This document shows positions 16,189 through 24,322 of a stretch of 64,000 nucleotides of DNA, piece after piece. The DNA is from CAWCAW01 sp963714125. GTDB taxonomy: Bacteria > Actinomycetota > Acidimicrobiia > Acidimicrobiales > UBA8190. Position 1 is the stretch's first letter; each line of letters opens with the position of its first letter. The stretch is from NCBI GenBank assembly GCA_963714125.1, contig OY970234.1:1736001-1800000 (forward strand), read 5' to 3'. The notes beneath the pieces were generated by a model. It was not told the DNA's origin, did no database searches, and worked only from the letters and a program-made list of their open reading frames with translations. A program made the position numbers and the translations under genes.

Positions 16189-19100
16189 ATGGCCGAAGAA
16201 CACCGAGGTGGCACCGGCGCGTTGCCGGGAGGTGCATTCGGGCCCAATGCGTGGCTCGTCGACGACATGTACGAGGAGTACCGCAGCGATCCCGCCTCGG
16301 TGAGCGAGAGCTGGCGAGAGTTCTTTCACGACTACCTGCCCCCCGGGGCCACACCTAACGGCACCCCGACTTTGGCCGCCGCGCTGCCCCTGTCGAGCCC
16401 GCCGGTGGCACCCGCTTTTGTCGCTCCCGCCGCCAGTCCCGCCACCAGTCCCGCCGCCAGCCCCACTGCCAGTCCCGCCACCAGCACGCCGACCCCGTCG
16501 CCGGCACCGGCCACGCCTTCGGCCGGCACCACTGAGCCCAGTGGAGATCACGCCGTTGCTCTGCGCGGTGCCGCGGCCCGGATCGCCGACAACATGGAGG
16601 CGTCTCTTGGCGTTCCTACGGCCACCAGCGTGCGTTCGGTGCCGGCCCGTCTGCTCGAGGTCAATCGGGCCATGGTCAACCAGCACCTGGTCCGACTGTC
16701 AGGGGCACGGGTCAGCTTCACCCACCTGATCGGTTTCGCCGTCGTCGAGGCGCTCAAGGCGGTGCCGTCGCTCAACGCCACCTACGTGGCCGACTTCGAT
16801 GGCAAAGGAACGCCGGGGATCATCCGCCACGAACACGTGGGCCTGGGCCTCGCCGTCGACGTGGCCAAGTCCGACGGCACCCGGACCCTCGTCGTTCCGG
16901 TGGTGCGCGACGCCGATACGTTGGACTTCCACGCCTTTGTGGTGGCTTACGAGGATCTGGTGCGCAAGGTGCACACCGGCAAGATCTCTCCCGACGATTT
17001 CGCCGGTGCCACCGTCACCTTGACCAACCCCGGCACATTGGGAACGGTGCAATCGGTGCCGCGCCTGATGCCGGGTCAGGGGGCCATCATCGGCGTGGGG
17101 TCGCTCGGCTACCCGGCCGAGTACCAGGCGGCCGACCATCGCAGCCTGGCTGCGCTCGGTGTAGGCCCGGTGGTCACCCTCACATCCACCTACGACCATC
17201 GCATCATCCAAGGTGCCGAATCGGGCATGTTCCTCAGCTACGTCGCCGAGTGTCTCACCGGTGAGCACGGCTTCTACGAGAGCGTCTTCGGTGCCATGGA
17301 GGTGCCGTATGAACCGGTGCGGTGGCAGCCCGATGTCAACGCCGTCGACAGCGAGCATCAGCGGCTCGTCAAGCAGTCCCACGTGCAAAGCCTTATCAAC
17401 ATGTACCGGGTGCGGGGCCACCTCATTGCCGACCTCGATCCCCTGCACGCCGCTCCTCGTCACCTGCACAGCGAGCTCGACCCCACCACCTACGGGCTCA
17501 CCTTGTGGGACCTCGATCGAGAGTTCGTCGTCGATGGTCTGGCCGGCAAGGACGTTCTTACCCTGGGCAAAGCGCTCGACATCCTGCGCGACGCCTACTG
17601 CCGCACCCTCGGTATCGAGTACATGCACATCCAGGACACCGACCAGAAGCGCTGGATCCAGCAACACGTCGAAGGTGTGCCGCCCACCTTGGCCCCCGAT
17701 GAACAGCGCCACATCCTGGACCGGCTCAACGCGGCGGAGGCCTTCGAGCGTTTCCTGCACACGCGCTATGTAGGCCAGAAGCGCTACGGACTCGAGGGCG
17801 CCGAGTCGACCATCGTCCTCCTCGACGCCGTCCTCGAGTCGGCTGCCGCCGACGGTCTGCACGACGCCGTGTTCGGCATGGCCCATCGGGGCCGCTTGAA
17901 CGTGCTGGCCAACATCATCGGCAAGTCGTATCGCGAGATCTTCAGAGAGTTCGAAGGAGTCGTCGATCCCGAATCCGTCCAAGGTTCGGGTGACGTCAAG
18001 TATCACAAGGGGGCGTCGGGCAAGTTCGTGTCGCGCACCGGCGGTGAGGTGGCGCTGACCATGGCGTCGAACCCTTCGCATCTCGAAGCCGTCGACCCCG
18101 TCGTCGAGGGCATGGCGCGCGCCAAGCAAGACCACATGGCCGGGGATCACCCTTATGACGTTCTCCCCATCCTCATCCACGGCGACGCCGCCTTTGCCGG
18201 GCAAGGGGTGGTAGCCGAGACCCTCGAGCTTTCCCAGCTGGCCGGCTACCGCACCGGTGGGACGGTCCACGTGGTGGTGAACAATCAGCTGGGCTTCACT
18301 ACCGCACCGGAGTCGGCCCGGTCGTCGGTGTATCCCACCGATGTGGCCAAGATGGTGCAGGCGCCGGTGTTCCATGTCAACGGCGATGACCCCGAAGCAT
18401 GTGTACGCGCCGCCCGACTCGCATTCGAGTTTCGCCAGGCCTTCCATAAGGACGTCGTCGTCGACGTGGTGTGTTACCGGCGCTACGGCCACAACGAGGG
18501 CGACGACCCCAGCTACACCCAACCCCTCATGTACGCGCTCATCGACGCCACTCGCTCGGTGCGCAAGCTCTACACCGAGTCCTTGGTGCGCCGGGGCGAC
18601 ATCACATTGGATGAAGCCGAAAAGGCGCTCGAGGATTTTCAGGCTCGTCTCCAAGCCGCCTTGGACGAGACCCGCCAGACAGCGCCGCCTCAGCTGACCG
18701 TCCTCCCCGAGCCGCCAGCACCACTGGCGCAGACCACGGTCGAAACCGGCGTCGGGCGCCCCACCATCGATGCGTTGGTCACCGACGTCACCAAGGTCCC
18801 CGACGGGTTTGTGATGCACCCCAAGCTGGCCCGCCAGTTCGATCAGCGCGCCCGGGTTGTGGCCGAGGGCGAAGTGGACTGGGCGTTGGCCGAATCCCTG
18901 GCCTTCGGTTCGCTGTTGTTGGAGGGCACCGACGTCCGCCTGGCCGGCCAGGACACACGGCGGGGCACCTTCAGCCAGCGCCATGCCGTGCTGGTGGACT
19001 ACACCACCGGCGTCGAGTGGATACCCCTGGCGCATCTCGAGGGGAAGCGGGTCGGGCGCTTCGCCGTTCTCGATTCCCTGCTGTCGGAGTACGCCGCTCT

Positions 19101-19950
19101 CGGCTTCGAGTACGGCTACTCGGTGGAGTCCCCCGACGCCCTGGTGGCGTGGGAGGCCCAGTTCGGCGACTTCGCCAACGGGGCGCAGATCATCATGGAC
19201 AACTTTGTGGTGGCGGCCGAAGACAAGTGGGGCCAGACGTCGGGCATCGTCCTGCTGCTTCCCCATGGCTATGAGGGCCAAGGGCCGGAGCACTCCTCGG
19301 CGCGCATCGAGCGGTTCCTCACCTTGTGCGCCGAAGACAACATGCGCGTGGCCCAGCCCACCACGGCGGCGCAGTACTTCCACCTGCTGCGCTCGCAGGT
19401 GCGGGTGCGTCCCCGGCCGCTGATCATCTTCACGCCCAAGTCGCTCTTGCGGGCCCGGGTGTCGCGGTCACCCCTCGACGCCTTGGAAACCGGGGGCTTC
19501 GAAGAGGTGCTCGACGACCCCGAGGTGGGTAGCGCGTCGGAAGGGATCGACCGGGCTGCGGTGCGGCGAATCGTGTTGTGCTCGGGCAAGATCGCCTACG
19601 ACGCCATGGCCCGGCGCACCGAGCCAGGGGCCGGTGTCGAACAACCGGGCGCTGGCATCGACCCCAAGACCGTGGCCGTCGTTCGCCTCGAGCAGCTCTA
19701 TCCCTGGCCCGAGGAACAGTTGCGCACCGTGCTGGCGGGCTACCCGTCGGCCACCGAGGTGGTGTGGGTCCAAGACGAGCCCGAGAACATGGGCCCGTGG
19801 TCTTTCGTCCACTCCCGGCTCCACCGGCTCCTGCGGGACCAGTTCACGTTGCGGCATGTGAGTCGGCGCGAGTCGCCCAGTCCGGCCACCGGAAGCCCCG
19901 CTGTGCATCAGCTTGAGTTCGAGGACTTGATGCGGCGCGCTTTCGCCTGA
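16189..19950 (+). CDS. kgd: Multifunctional 2-oxoglutarate dehydrogenase/decarboxylase (KGD type)
   Basis: Thiamine-diphosphate enzyme of the TCA cycle. In actinobacteria the E1 component is fused to an E2-type succinyltransferase core and works with a separate E2/E3 of the pyruvate complex. About 1,253 residues: an E1 N-terminal helix (GPNAWLVDDMYEEYRSDP), a Pro/Ala/Ser linker (about residues 60-125) partly built of SPAT/SPAA tetrapeptides, an E2 catalytic domain ending in the DHR motif (STYDHRIIQGAESG, about residue 336), and the E1 domain from about residue 370 with GDAAFAGQGVVAETLELSQL and NNQLGFTT for thiamine binding. No lipoyl domain is present. It ends near a convergent HAD gene. Confidence 0.96.
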   Translation: MAEEHRGGTGALPGGAFGPNAWLVDDMYEEYRSDPASVSESWREFFHDYLPPGATPNGTPTLAAALPLSSPPVAPAFVAPAASPATSPAASPTASPATSTPTPSPAPATPSAGTTEPSGDHAVALRGAAARIADNMEASLGVPTATSVRSVPARLLEVNRAMVNQHLVRLSGARVSFTHLIGFAVVEALKAVPSLNATYVADFDGKGTPGIIRHEHVGLGLAVDVAKSDGTRTLVVPVVRDADTLDFHAFVVAYEDLVRKVHTGKISPDDFAGATVTLTNPGTLGTVQSVPRLMPGQGAIIGVGSLGYPAEYQAADHRSLAALGVGPVVTLTSTYDHRIIQGAESGMFLSYVAECLTGEHGFYESVFGAMEVPYEPVRWQPDVNAVDSEHQRLVKQSHVQSLINMYRVRGHLIADLDPLHAAPRHLHSELDPTTYGLTLWDLDREFVVDGLAGKDVLTLGKALDILRDAYCRTLGIEYMHIQDTDQKRWIQQHVEGVPPTLAPDEQRHILDRLNAAEAFERFLHTRYVGQKRYGLEGAESTIVLLDAVLESAAADGLHDAVFGMAHRGRLNVLANIIGKSYREIFREFEGVVDPESVQGSGDVKYHKGASGKFVSRTGGEVALTMASNPSHLEAVDPVVEGMARAKQDHMAGDHPYDVLPILIHGDAAFAGQGVVAETLELSQLAGYRTGGTVHVVVNNQLGFTTAPESARSSVYPTDVAKMVQAPVFHVNGDDPEACVRAARLAFEFRQAFHKDVVVDVVCYRRYGHNEGDDPSYTQPLMYALIDATRSVRKLYTESLVRRGDITLDEAEKALEDFQARLQAALDETRQTAPPQLTVLPEPPAPLAQTTVETGVGRPTIDALVTDVTKVPDGFVMHPKLARQFDQRARVVAEGEVDWALAESLAFGSLLLEGTDVRLAGQDTRRGTFSQRHAVLVDYTTGVEWIPLAHLEGKRVGRFAVLDSLLSEYAALGFEYGYSVESPDALVAWEAQFGDFANGAQIIMDNFVVAAEDKWGQTSGIVLLLPHGYEGQGPEHSSARIERFLTLCAEDNMRVAQPTTAAQYFHLLRSQVRVRPRPLIIFTPKSLLRARVSRSPLDALETGGFEEVLDDPEVGSASEGIDRAAVRRIVLCSGKIAYDAMARRTEPGAGVEQPGAGIDPKTVAVVRLEQLYPWPEEQLRTVLAGYPSATEVVWVQDEPENMGPWSFVHSRLHRLLRDQFTLRHVSRRESPSPATGSPAVHQLEFEDLMRRAFA
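16432..16491 (+). repeat. 12-base repeat coding the kgd linker
   Basis: About four and a half copies of a 12-base unit close to GCCAGTCCCGCC encode Ser-Pro-Ala-Thr/Ala tetrapeptides between the N-terminal helix and the E2 domain. Confidence 0.75.
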
Positions 19951-19967
19951 GGGTTAGTCCCTGACCA

Positions 19968-20603
19968 TCAGCGCAGCGGAATCTTCACGACGTCTTGCAG
20001 CGCGTCGATGGCGGAGGATGCATCGGTGACTTTGATGGTGACCATCCCGAGTTGTCGGGCCGGCTTCAAGTTCACCCCCAAGTCGTCGAGAAACACGGCC
20101 CGGTGCGGATCGACGTGGAGGCGCTCACAGGCGAGCACGTAGAACCGGGGATCGGGCTTTCGCACGCCCACTACCGACGACTCGATCACGACATCAAACA
20201 GAGCCAGGAGATCGTCACGGCCTGACCACGCGTAGGGCGTGACGAAATTGTTGGTCAGCAGTCCCGTTTTGAAGTGCTCGTGGCAGCGCCGCACGGCTTC
20301 GAGCATGTCGGGACGTTGGTCGCCAGACAATGAGGCAAAGAGAGCCCGCGTGTCGACGCTCCCACCGGAGGCCCGGCATTCGGCTTCGAAGGCATCGCAA
20401 AAGGCCTCGAACCCCAGCTCGTTGCGTTCCAGGCGCGCCCAGGCGTTGTCGTTGTGATTCGTGGCATTCACACTGCGGATGAAGTCCGGGGTCAGGCCAT
20501 TGGCCTCTTCGTAACGAGCAAAGGCGCCGAAGGGCCCCTCGGTGATCACGCCTCCGAAATCGAAGAGCACGGCCTCGATGAGCGGAGGCGAACCCGAACT
20601 CAC
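19968..20603 (-). CDS. HAD-family hydrolase
   Basis: About 211 residues. Motif I LFDFGGVITEG carries the nucleophilic Asp, motif II is LLTNNFVTP, and motif III/IV is in GVRKPDPRFYVLACE and AVFLDDLGVNLKPARQLG. The helical cap lies between motifs I and II. Related proteins include epoxide-hydrolase N-terminal-like and acyl-CoA dehydrogenase-linked phosphatases, but the substrate is not evident. The start GTG 20603 overlaps the TGA of the upstream peptidase (GTGA), so the two genes form an operon. Confidence 0.85.
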   Translation of the reverse strand: MSSGSPPLIEAVLFDFGGVITEGPFGAFARYEEANGLTPDFIRSVNATNHNDNAWARLERNELGFEAFCDAFEAECRASGGSVDTRALFASLSGDQRPDMLEAVRRCHEHFKTGLLTNNFVTPYAWSGRDDLLALFDVVIESSVVGVRKPDPRFYVLACERLHVDPHRAVFLDDLGVNLKPARQLGMVTIKVTDASSAIDALQDVVKIPLR

Positions 20604-21937
20604 GCCAGGAGCTCTCGAGCCACGCCGTCCCACAGATCGGTGCTCAGCGCCAGAGACTCCACGTCGACACGCTCGTCGATGCCATGGAACATGGAGGCGT
20701 AATCCTCAAAGGTGAGGTGACGGCTGAACAGGCCGAAGCCATAGGCGACGCTCCCGAGGCGCCGGAAGAAACGTGCGTCGGTGGCACCGACCGTCAGAAA
20801 CGGCACACAGCGGGCGCCGGGGTAGGTGCCTTGGGCCACACGCTCCACCACGTCCCACAGCGGCGTGTCGATGGGGGACGTGGTGGCGGGATCGGTCGAC
20901 TGGTACGTCACCTCGACGTCGCCGGCCATGTCACCCAAGGCGTCGCGCAGCATTGCATCGACATCGGCTTGGCCCCACCCCGGCAGCGTGCGAATGTCGA
21001 CATCCAGCTCGACGCGATCGGGGATGACGTTCAGCTTTGTCCCCGCCCGCATCACCGTCGGGGCCATGGTGGTGTGAGTGCAGGCGTGGGCTTGGCGCGC
21101 CAGTCCCAAAGACGGCAAGACATCGCAGAATTCGTCGATGCGGTCGGGGTCGAGCAGGGGAGCGGCGAGCTCCTCGGGCAGTTCGATTCCTTCGACAAAT
21201 CGCCGCCAGGCGTCATGGATGTCGGCAGGGGAGCGATGCTCGGCCAAGCGGCGCACGACCTCGGCCGCTTTGACCAAGGCGTTATCGGTACGCAGAGGCT
21301 GCGAGGCGTGTCCGGGCGTGCCCCGGATGGTGAGGGTGCACCAATAGGTGCCCTTTTCGCCGGTGATCACAGGCAGGCGAACACGATCGGGGCTCCCCAT
21401 GGGAAAGCCCCCGGCCTCGGTGATGACGTAGTCGGTGCGCACGCTGCTTTGGAGATGCTCGGTCAGCCACTTGGCGCCATGAGTACCGAGCGCCTCTTCG
21501 TCGGCAACCCCGATGAACACGAGGTCGCCCCGGGGTCGGAATCCCGAGTCGGCCAGGTGCCGCATGGCAACGGCCATGGACGCCGTGAGATTCAGCATGT
21601 CCACCGCTCCGCGACCCCACACCTCGCCGTCGATGAGCTCGCCCCCGAAGGGGTCGTGGCGCCAGTCGGCGGCGTTGGCCGGCACGACATCGGTATGGCC
21701 CAGGAGCAGGAGCGAGGGGGCATCGGGATCGTGTCCGTCGATCCGGGCCACCAGGGAGGAACGCCCGGGTACGGGCTCGTGGACCTGGAGGTCGAGGTTG
21801 GGCCCCTCCAGGACGCTCTCGAGCACCGAGGCGCTGCGGCGTTCGTGCCCGGACTCCGCCGAGCCGTCGTTGACGCAGGCGTTTCGGATGAGCTGTTGGA
21901 GGAGCTCGGTGACCTCCCCGGTAGACACTCCTGTCAC
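20600..21937 (-). CDS. M20-family metallopeptidase
   Basis: Zinc aminoacylase/dipeptidase family. LLLGHTDVVPANAADW supplies the first metal His/Asp, GRGAVDMLN the bridging Asp, ADEEALGTHGAKWL the catalytic Glu pair, and the dimerisation domain begins around TIRGTPGHASQPL. About 445 residues. The start GTG 21937 (VTGVSTGEVTELLQQLI) lies 6 bases after a minus-strand TAGGAT box (21949-21944). Likely cytosolic removal of acyl or amino-acid groups; the substrate is not predictable. Coupled by GTGA to the HAD gene. Confidence 0.9.
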   Translation of the reverse strand: MTGVSTGEVTELLQQLIRNACVNDGSAESGHERRSASVLESVLEGPNLDLQVHEPVPGRSSLVARIDGHDPDAPSLLLLGHTDVVPANAADWRHDPFGGELIDGEVWGRGAVDMLNLTASMAVAMRHLADSGFRPRGDLVFIGVADEEALGTHGAKWLTEHLQSSVRTDYVITEAGGFPMGSPDRVRLPVITGEKGTYWCTLTIRGTPGHASQPLRTDNALVKAAEVVRRLAEHRSPADIHDAWRRFVEGIELPEELAAPLLDPDRIDEFCDVLPSLGLARQAHACTHTTMAPTVMRAGTKLNVIPDRVELDVDIRTLPGWGQADVDAMLRDALGDMAGDVEVTYQSTDPATTSPIDTPLWDVVERVAQGTYPGARCVPFLTVGATDARFFRRLGSVAYGFGLFSRHLTFEDYASMFHGIDERVDVESLALSTDLWDGVARELLA

Positions 21938-22022
21938 CGCTGCATCCTATGACTCAGGCGCTCGTCGGGGCTTGGGGGGGTCGGACGTTTGGGCCGCCGC
22001 GGATGGTTGACTGGGGATCGTC

Positions 22023-23441
22023 ATGGCCGCCCCCCTTTACGTCGTCGTCGACGGCTCGAACATCGCCACCGAAGGCCGTTCCACCCCGAGCCTCGAGCAG
22101 CTCGACCAAGCCGTCCGGGCCTTTCACGAGGAGTTCCCCGAACGCGAGGCCATCGTGGTCGTCGACGCCAGTTTCGGCCACCGTATCGACCCGAAGGAGC
22201 TCAAGGCCTTCGACGAAGCCACCGCCCACAACGAGATCGTGTCCCCCCCGGCCGGCGCCATCGGCCGCGGTGACGCCTTCGTGCTGCGCGTGGCTGAACG
22301 CGTGGGCGGTCAGGTCTTGTCCAACGACTCGTTTCAGGAGTTCCACGGCGAGCATCCCTGGCTCTTTGACGAGGGACGGCTGATCGGCGGCAAGCCGGTG
22401 CCGGGAGCGGGGTGGATTTTCACCCTGCGCAATCCCGTGCGCGGACCCCGCAGCCGTCAGGCCACCACAACGACGCCGGCAAACGTGGTCACCACCCCCG
22501 TGGCACCGGCCGCAGCGTCGGTGTCGGTACCGGACAGGACCGGCGCGCCGGCCAAGGCGGCCAAGGTCGCTCAAGCTGCGAAGACCGACAAGGCCACGAA
22601 GGCCACGAAGGCCGACAAGGCCGACAAGGCCGACAAGGCCGACAAGGCCATCAAAGCCGAAAAGGCGCCCAAAGCGGCCAAAGCGGTGAAAGCGGCCAAG
22701 TCCGAAAAGGCCGTCAAAGCGGAGAAGTCGACCAAGGCCATCAAGGCTGACAAAGCCACCAAGGCTGACAAAGCCACCAAGGCTGACAAAGCCACCAAGG
22801 CTGACAAAGCCACCAAGGCTGACAAAGCCACCAAGGCCGACAAGGCCACCAAGGCCGACAAGGCCACCAAGACGAAGAAGGCATCCAAGAAGGCTTCGGT
22901 GGGGACAGACGTTGCCGAATCCAAGGCGGGCACCAGGGTCAAAGCGGCCAAAGCCACCACCAAAGCGAAGACCAAGGCCGAAGCGCCCGACGTCGAATCC
23001 CCGCCTCGCCGGCGGCGCCGGCGCGGGCGACCGGTTGGTGCTGAAGTGCAGGCCGCCATCGACGTGGCCACCGTGGAGGCGACGTCGCCGCCCGGCGCGC
23101 CCGACAGCGACTCGAGCCCGGGGCGTCGGCGGCGGAACCCCGGCCCTCCGGCGGCCCTCAATGACCCCCTCACCTTCGTGACATTCGTCACCGAGCACCC
23201 CATTGGCGCTTCCGTGCAAGGAACGGTGTCGTCTTTTGTTTCGCATGGAGCGATGGTCGATGTAGGCGAGATGCATTGCTACGCGCCGCTGACAGGGTTA
23301 GGTGCGCCTCCTCCTCGTAAGGCCCGAGAAGTCTTGACCCAAGGAGAGTCCCGCACCTTCGTGTTGGTGGGGCTCGACCCGCCTCGCCGCGGCGCCGAGT
23401 TGGCTTTGCCCGAAGTGGTCCACTTCGTCCCCAGTAGCTGA
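22023..23441 (+). CDS. NYN-domain ribonuclease with Lys/Ala repeat tail and S1-like domain
   Basis: Residues about 1-140 resemble the Regnase (Zc3h12a)-like NYN/PIN ribonuclease domain: VVVDGSNIATEG has the first metal-binding Asp, VVVDASFGHRI a further strand, GDAFVLRVAERVGG another acidic site, and SNDSFQEFHGEHPWLFDEGR the terminal motif. Residues about 177-322 are almost only Lys, Ala, Asp, Thr and Glu, with KAD units and seven KADKAT repeats, like histone-H1-type or mycobacterial HupB tails. An Arg-rich patch (RRRRRGRP) follows, and the last 90 or so residues contain a beta-rich S1-like stretch (ASVQGTVSSFVSHGAMVDVG). Probably an RNase held on RNA or nucleoid by the basic tail; the combination and role are inference. 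It stands alone and divergent from the M20 gene. Confidence 0.75.
   Translation: MAAPLYVVVDGSNIATEGRSTPSLEQLDQAVRAFHEEFPEREAIVVVDASFGHRIDPKELKAFDEATAHNEIVSPPAGAIGRGDAFVLRVAERVGGQVLSNDSFQEFHGEHPWLFDEGRLIGGKPVPGAGWIFTLRNPVRGPRSRQATTTTPANVVTTPVAPAAASVSVPDRTGAPAKAAKVAQAAKTDKATKATKADKADKADKADKAIKAEKAPKAAKAVKAAKSEKAVKAEKSTKAIKADKATKADKATKADKATKADKATKADKATKADKATKADKATKTKKASKKASVGTDVAESKAGTRVKAAKATTKAKTKAEAPDVESPPRRRRRRGRPVGAEVQAAIDVATVEATSPPGAPDSDSSPGRRRRNPGPPAALNDPLTFVTFVTEHPIGASVQGTVSSFVSHGAMVDVGEMHCYAPLTGLGAPPPRKAREVLTQGESRTFVLVGLDPPRRGAELALPEVVHFVPSS
22611..22646 (+). repeat. 9-base tandem repeat (KAD units)
   Basis: Four exact copies of GCCGACAAG encoding Ala-Asp-Lys in the basic tail of the NYN protein. 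Confidence 0.85.
22743..22868 (+). repeat. 18-base tandem repeat (KADKAT x7)
   Basis: Five identical copies of AAGGCTGACAAAGCCACC are followed by two copies of the variant AAGGCCGACAAGGCCACC. Identity at the base level, including silent positions, shows recent expansion in two steps. Confidence 0.95.
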
Positions 23442-23531
23442 GCGCCGACGCCGGCCGTCGGCGGCATGACACGGGGCTAAATCCGGTGTGTATGCGTTGG
23501 CTACTCCATGTGGTCGTTTTGTTTCTATTTA

Positions 23532-23554
23532 CCACGCAACGTGGCGATACTTAT
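23532..23554 (+). promoter_or_regulatory. AT-rich promoter region with small palindrome
   Basis: In the roughly 460-base gap after the NYN gene, an AT-rich island (from about 23509) holds the inverted repeat CCACG-CAA-CGTGG (23532-23544) and a TACTTAT stretch (23548-23554) usable as a -10 region. Initiation near 23559 would begin the RNA at the structured leader. Promoter assignment is inference. Confidence 0.35.
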
Positions 23555-23558
23555 CAGC

Positions 23559-23626
23559 GTGAGAACAGCCGCTGATGCGGTGTCCGGGGGAGCCGGTGTT
23601 CTCACGGGTGGCGGCCGTCGGGGCCG
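23559..23626 (+). ncRNA. Three-way-junction leader RNA, no known class recognised
   Basis: A perfect 9-bp stem, GTGAGAACA (23559-23567) with TGTTCTCAC (23597-23605), encloses two hairpins: CCGC-TGAT-GCGG (23569-23580) and CCGG-GGGAG-CCGG (23584-23596). Another hairpin, CGGCC (23612-23616) with GGCCG (23622-23626), follows, ending 5 bases before an AAGGAG ribosome-binding site (23632-23637). The layout is that of a cis-regulatory RNA. I could not match it to a riboswitch family from memory. Confidence 0.5.
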
Positions 23627-23645
23627 TGTACAAGGAGCGCCTCTG

Positions 23646-23831
23646 ATGCACCAACTCATGAACAGTCTTCACCGTCACCTGAGTCCCCGTCACCAAAAGG
23701 CGAGAAGCAAGGGAACCGCTGTGTTGTTCATGGACCCGCCGCGCGTCATGCGCAAGGAGCCATGGCAAGACAACGAGCCACGCTGGCGGACGTCGGGGCT
23801 GAAGGACCCCTGGGGTGACCGCGTCGTCTGA
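23646..23831 (+). CDS. Small 61-residue protein of unknown function
   Basis: ATG 23646 follows AAGGAG by 8 bases, a good ribosome-binding site for this window, and the frame stays open for 61 codons. The protein starts MHQLMNSLHRHLSP, is rich in Arg/Lys/His and Pro/Trp (DPPRVMRKEPW, then LKDPWGDRVV), and has no TM segment or signal peptide. I recognise no family. It sits behind the three-way-junction leader and before a FabZ-like gene that has its own -10 box, so it looks like a separately controlled unit. The alternative is that the region is only an RNA gene. Confidence 0.45.
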   Translation: MHQLMNSLHRHLSPRHQKARSKGTAVLFMDPPRVMRKEPWQDNEPRWRTSGLKDPWGDRVV

Positions 23832-23899
23832 CGCAGGGAGTCGCCGGACGAAAGGAGTTGTCTGAGTGGGGGGTTTGTCACCGCAGTAGCCTCCGTTTT

Positions 23900-24319
23900 G
23901 TGGTGCACCCCGAAGACGTCATTGCGCATCGTCCCCCGTTCCTGTTCGTCGACGAGGTGCTTGACCTTGAACCCGGTCAGCGAGCGACGGGGCGCTGGCA
24001 CCTCACCGGCGACGAAGCATTTTTTGCCGGGCACTTTCCGGGGCGGCCGACTCTGCCCGGGGTCCTCATGGTGGAGTCGTTGGCGCAGCTCGGCGCCATT
24101 GCCGTGCTCTCGGACCCGCGCTTTGCGGGGCGACTACCGCTCTTCGGCGGAATCGACAAGGCGCGCTTTCGACGCCAAGTCGTGCCGGGGGACCATCTTG
24201 ATCTCAACGTCGAACTCGGTCGGTTGTCGTCGCGCGCCGGTACGGGCAAAGGCGTCGCATCGGTCGGTGGCGAAACCGCCTGTGAGGTCGACCTGCTGTT
24301 CGTGTTCGTGGACGGCTGA
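23900..24319 (+). CDS. FabZ-like 3-hydroxyacyl-ACP dehydratase
   Basis: Hot-dog-fold dehydratase acting on 3-hydroxyacyl-ACP (or CoA). The family His is in FFAGHFPGRPTLPGVLMVESLAQ and the signature N-terminus is IAHRPPFLFVDEVLD. About 139 residues. The start GTG 23900 (VVHPEDVIAHRPP) lies 7 bases after a TAGCCT box (23887-23892); the in-frame TTG at 23858 abuts an AAAGGAG with no spacing and adds residues without homology. The gene lies 3 bases before exonuclease III. No other fatty-acid synthesis genes adjoin, so its acyl substrate is open. Confidence 0.87.
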   Translation: MVHPEDVIAHRPPFLFVDEVLDLEPGQRATGRWHLTGDEAFFAGHFPGRPTLPGVLMVESLAQLGAIAVLSDPRFAGRLPLFGGIDKARFRRQVVPGDHLDLNVELGRLSSRAGTGKGVASVGGETACEVDLLFVFVDG

Positions 24320-24322
24320 CCC

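Noticed and set aside
16699..19383. An 894-codon open frame on the minus strand opposite kgd
   Set aside because: It is the antisense shadow of a GC-rich gene with strong third-position bias; it has no family motifs, and kgd is clear on the other strand. The same holds for long minus-strand frames at 2051-3133, 4881-6386, 6408-8285 and 39844-41454.
22743..22868. CRISPR-like repeat array
   Set aside because: The repeats are contiguous without spacers and code in frame.
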